This document shows, piece by piece, positions 24,302 through 24,303 of a stretch of 24,303 bases of DNA. Location of the stretch: assembly GCA_003505715.1 (NCBI GenBank), contig DNXU01000599.1, positions 2,253 to 26,555 on the forward strand. Reading direction: 5' to 3'. The number at the start of each line of letters is the position of its first letter. Within the stretch, counting starts at the first letter, position 1. The DNA is from Cyanobacteria bacterium UBA8803. Lineage in GTDB: Bacteria; Cyanobacteriota; Cyanobacteriia; Cyanobacteriales; Coleofasciculaceae. The notes below the pieces were generated by a model that did not search any database, had not been told where the DNA came from, and worked only from the letters and a program-made list of their open reading frames with translations. Made by a program: the position numbers and the translations under genes.

Positions 24302-24303
24302 GC
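24225..24303. repeat. Inverted repeat built on HIP1 sites at the right edge
   Basis: GCGATCGCTTTTT (24225-24237) and AAAAAGCGATCGC (24291-24303) are perfect 13-bp inverted arms about 53 bp apart. On the plus strand the left arm is a HIP1 octamer followed by five Ts, 45 bp after the P450 stop. Transcript end or element border are both possible. Confidence 0.5.

Noticed and set aside
1..24303. CRISPR array, tRNA or riboswitch
   Set aside because: No regularly spaced direct repeats with unique spacers, no cloverleaf and no recognisable aptamer core were found by eye; the repeats present are tandem heptamers, palindromes or coding repeats.

Overview
The window looks like chromosomal DNA of a cyanobacterium, probably a filamentous or large-genome type. 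The basis is about twenty copies of the HIP1 octamer GCGATCGC, several tracts of degenerate tandem heptamers of the cyanobacterial STRR type, dispersed palindromes common in cyanobacterial intergenic DNA, and the gene content (TPR-CHAT protein, filamentous-haemagglutinin-type exoprotein, PEP-CTERM protein, AttH-like protein, P450 resembling cyanobacterial enzymes). No rRNA, tRNA, CRISPR array or intact insertion sequence was seen.

Layout. 1-2765 is a housekeeping block on the minus strand: lgt, a lipoprotein of unknown function, and rsmI. 2809-7032 on the plus strand carries a rhomboid-family membrane protease with a long N-terminal extension, then a TPR-CHAT protease-like protein whose N-terminus appears broken or misframed. 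7121-12300 on the plus strand encodes a 1486-residue mosaic exoprotein (seven beta-propeller-like repeats, three Calx-beta domains, a CSLREA/beta-helix segment, a very Gly-rich stretch and a C-terminal secretion-type domain) followed by a small PEP-CTERM protein. 12297-17342 on the minus strand holds a TpsA-like haemagglutinin gene flanked by two direct copies of an Rpn-family nuclease/transposase gene; the distal copy has a nonsense codon at its conserved active-site Gln. 17545-18009 (minus) is a small two-TM membrane protein with a clear terminator. 18031-18247 contains a relic of a Calx-beta domain. 18248-24179 (plus) is a tightly packed four-gene run: ABC ATPase, FtsX/MacB-type permease, AttH/CrtC-like lipocalin protein and a cytochrome P450. 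The right edge has a HIP1-containing inverted repeat and possibly a scrap of an IS630-type transposase.

How the parts fit. The middle 10 kb is an accessory surface-protein region: secreted or outer-surface adhesin-like proteins, two protease-type proteins next to them, and repeat and nuclease-gene copies that could drive rearrangement. The last 6 kb looks like an export or modification operon for a hydrophobic molecule (Att-type ABC exporter, AttH-like protein and P450); its substrate cannot be read from the sequence. The least ordinary signals are heptamer repeats expanded inside or at the ends of several coding regions, the direct Rpn copies around the haemagglutinin gene, the misframed start of the CHAT gene, and the Calx-beta relic.
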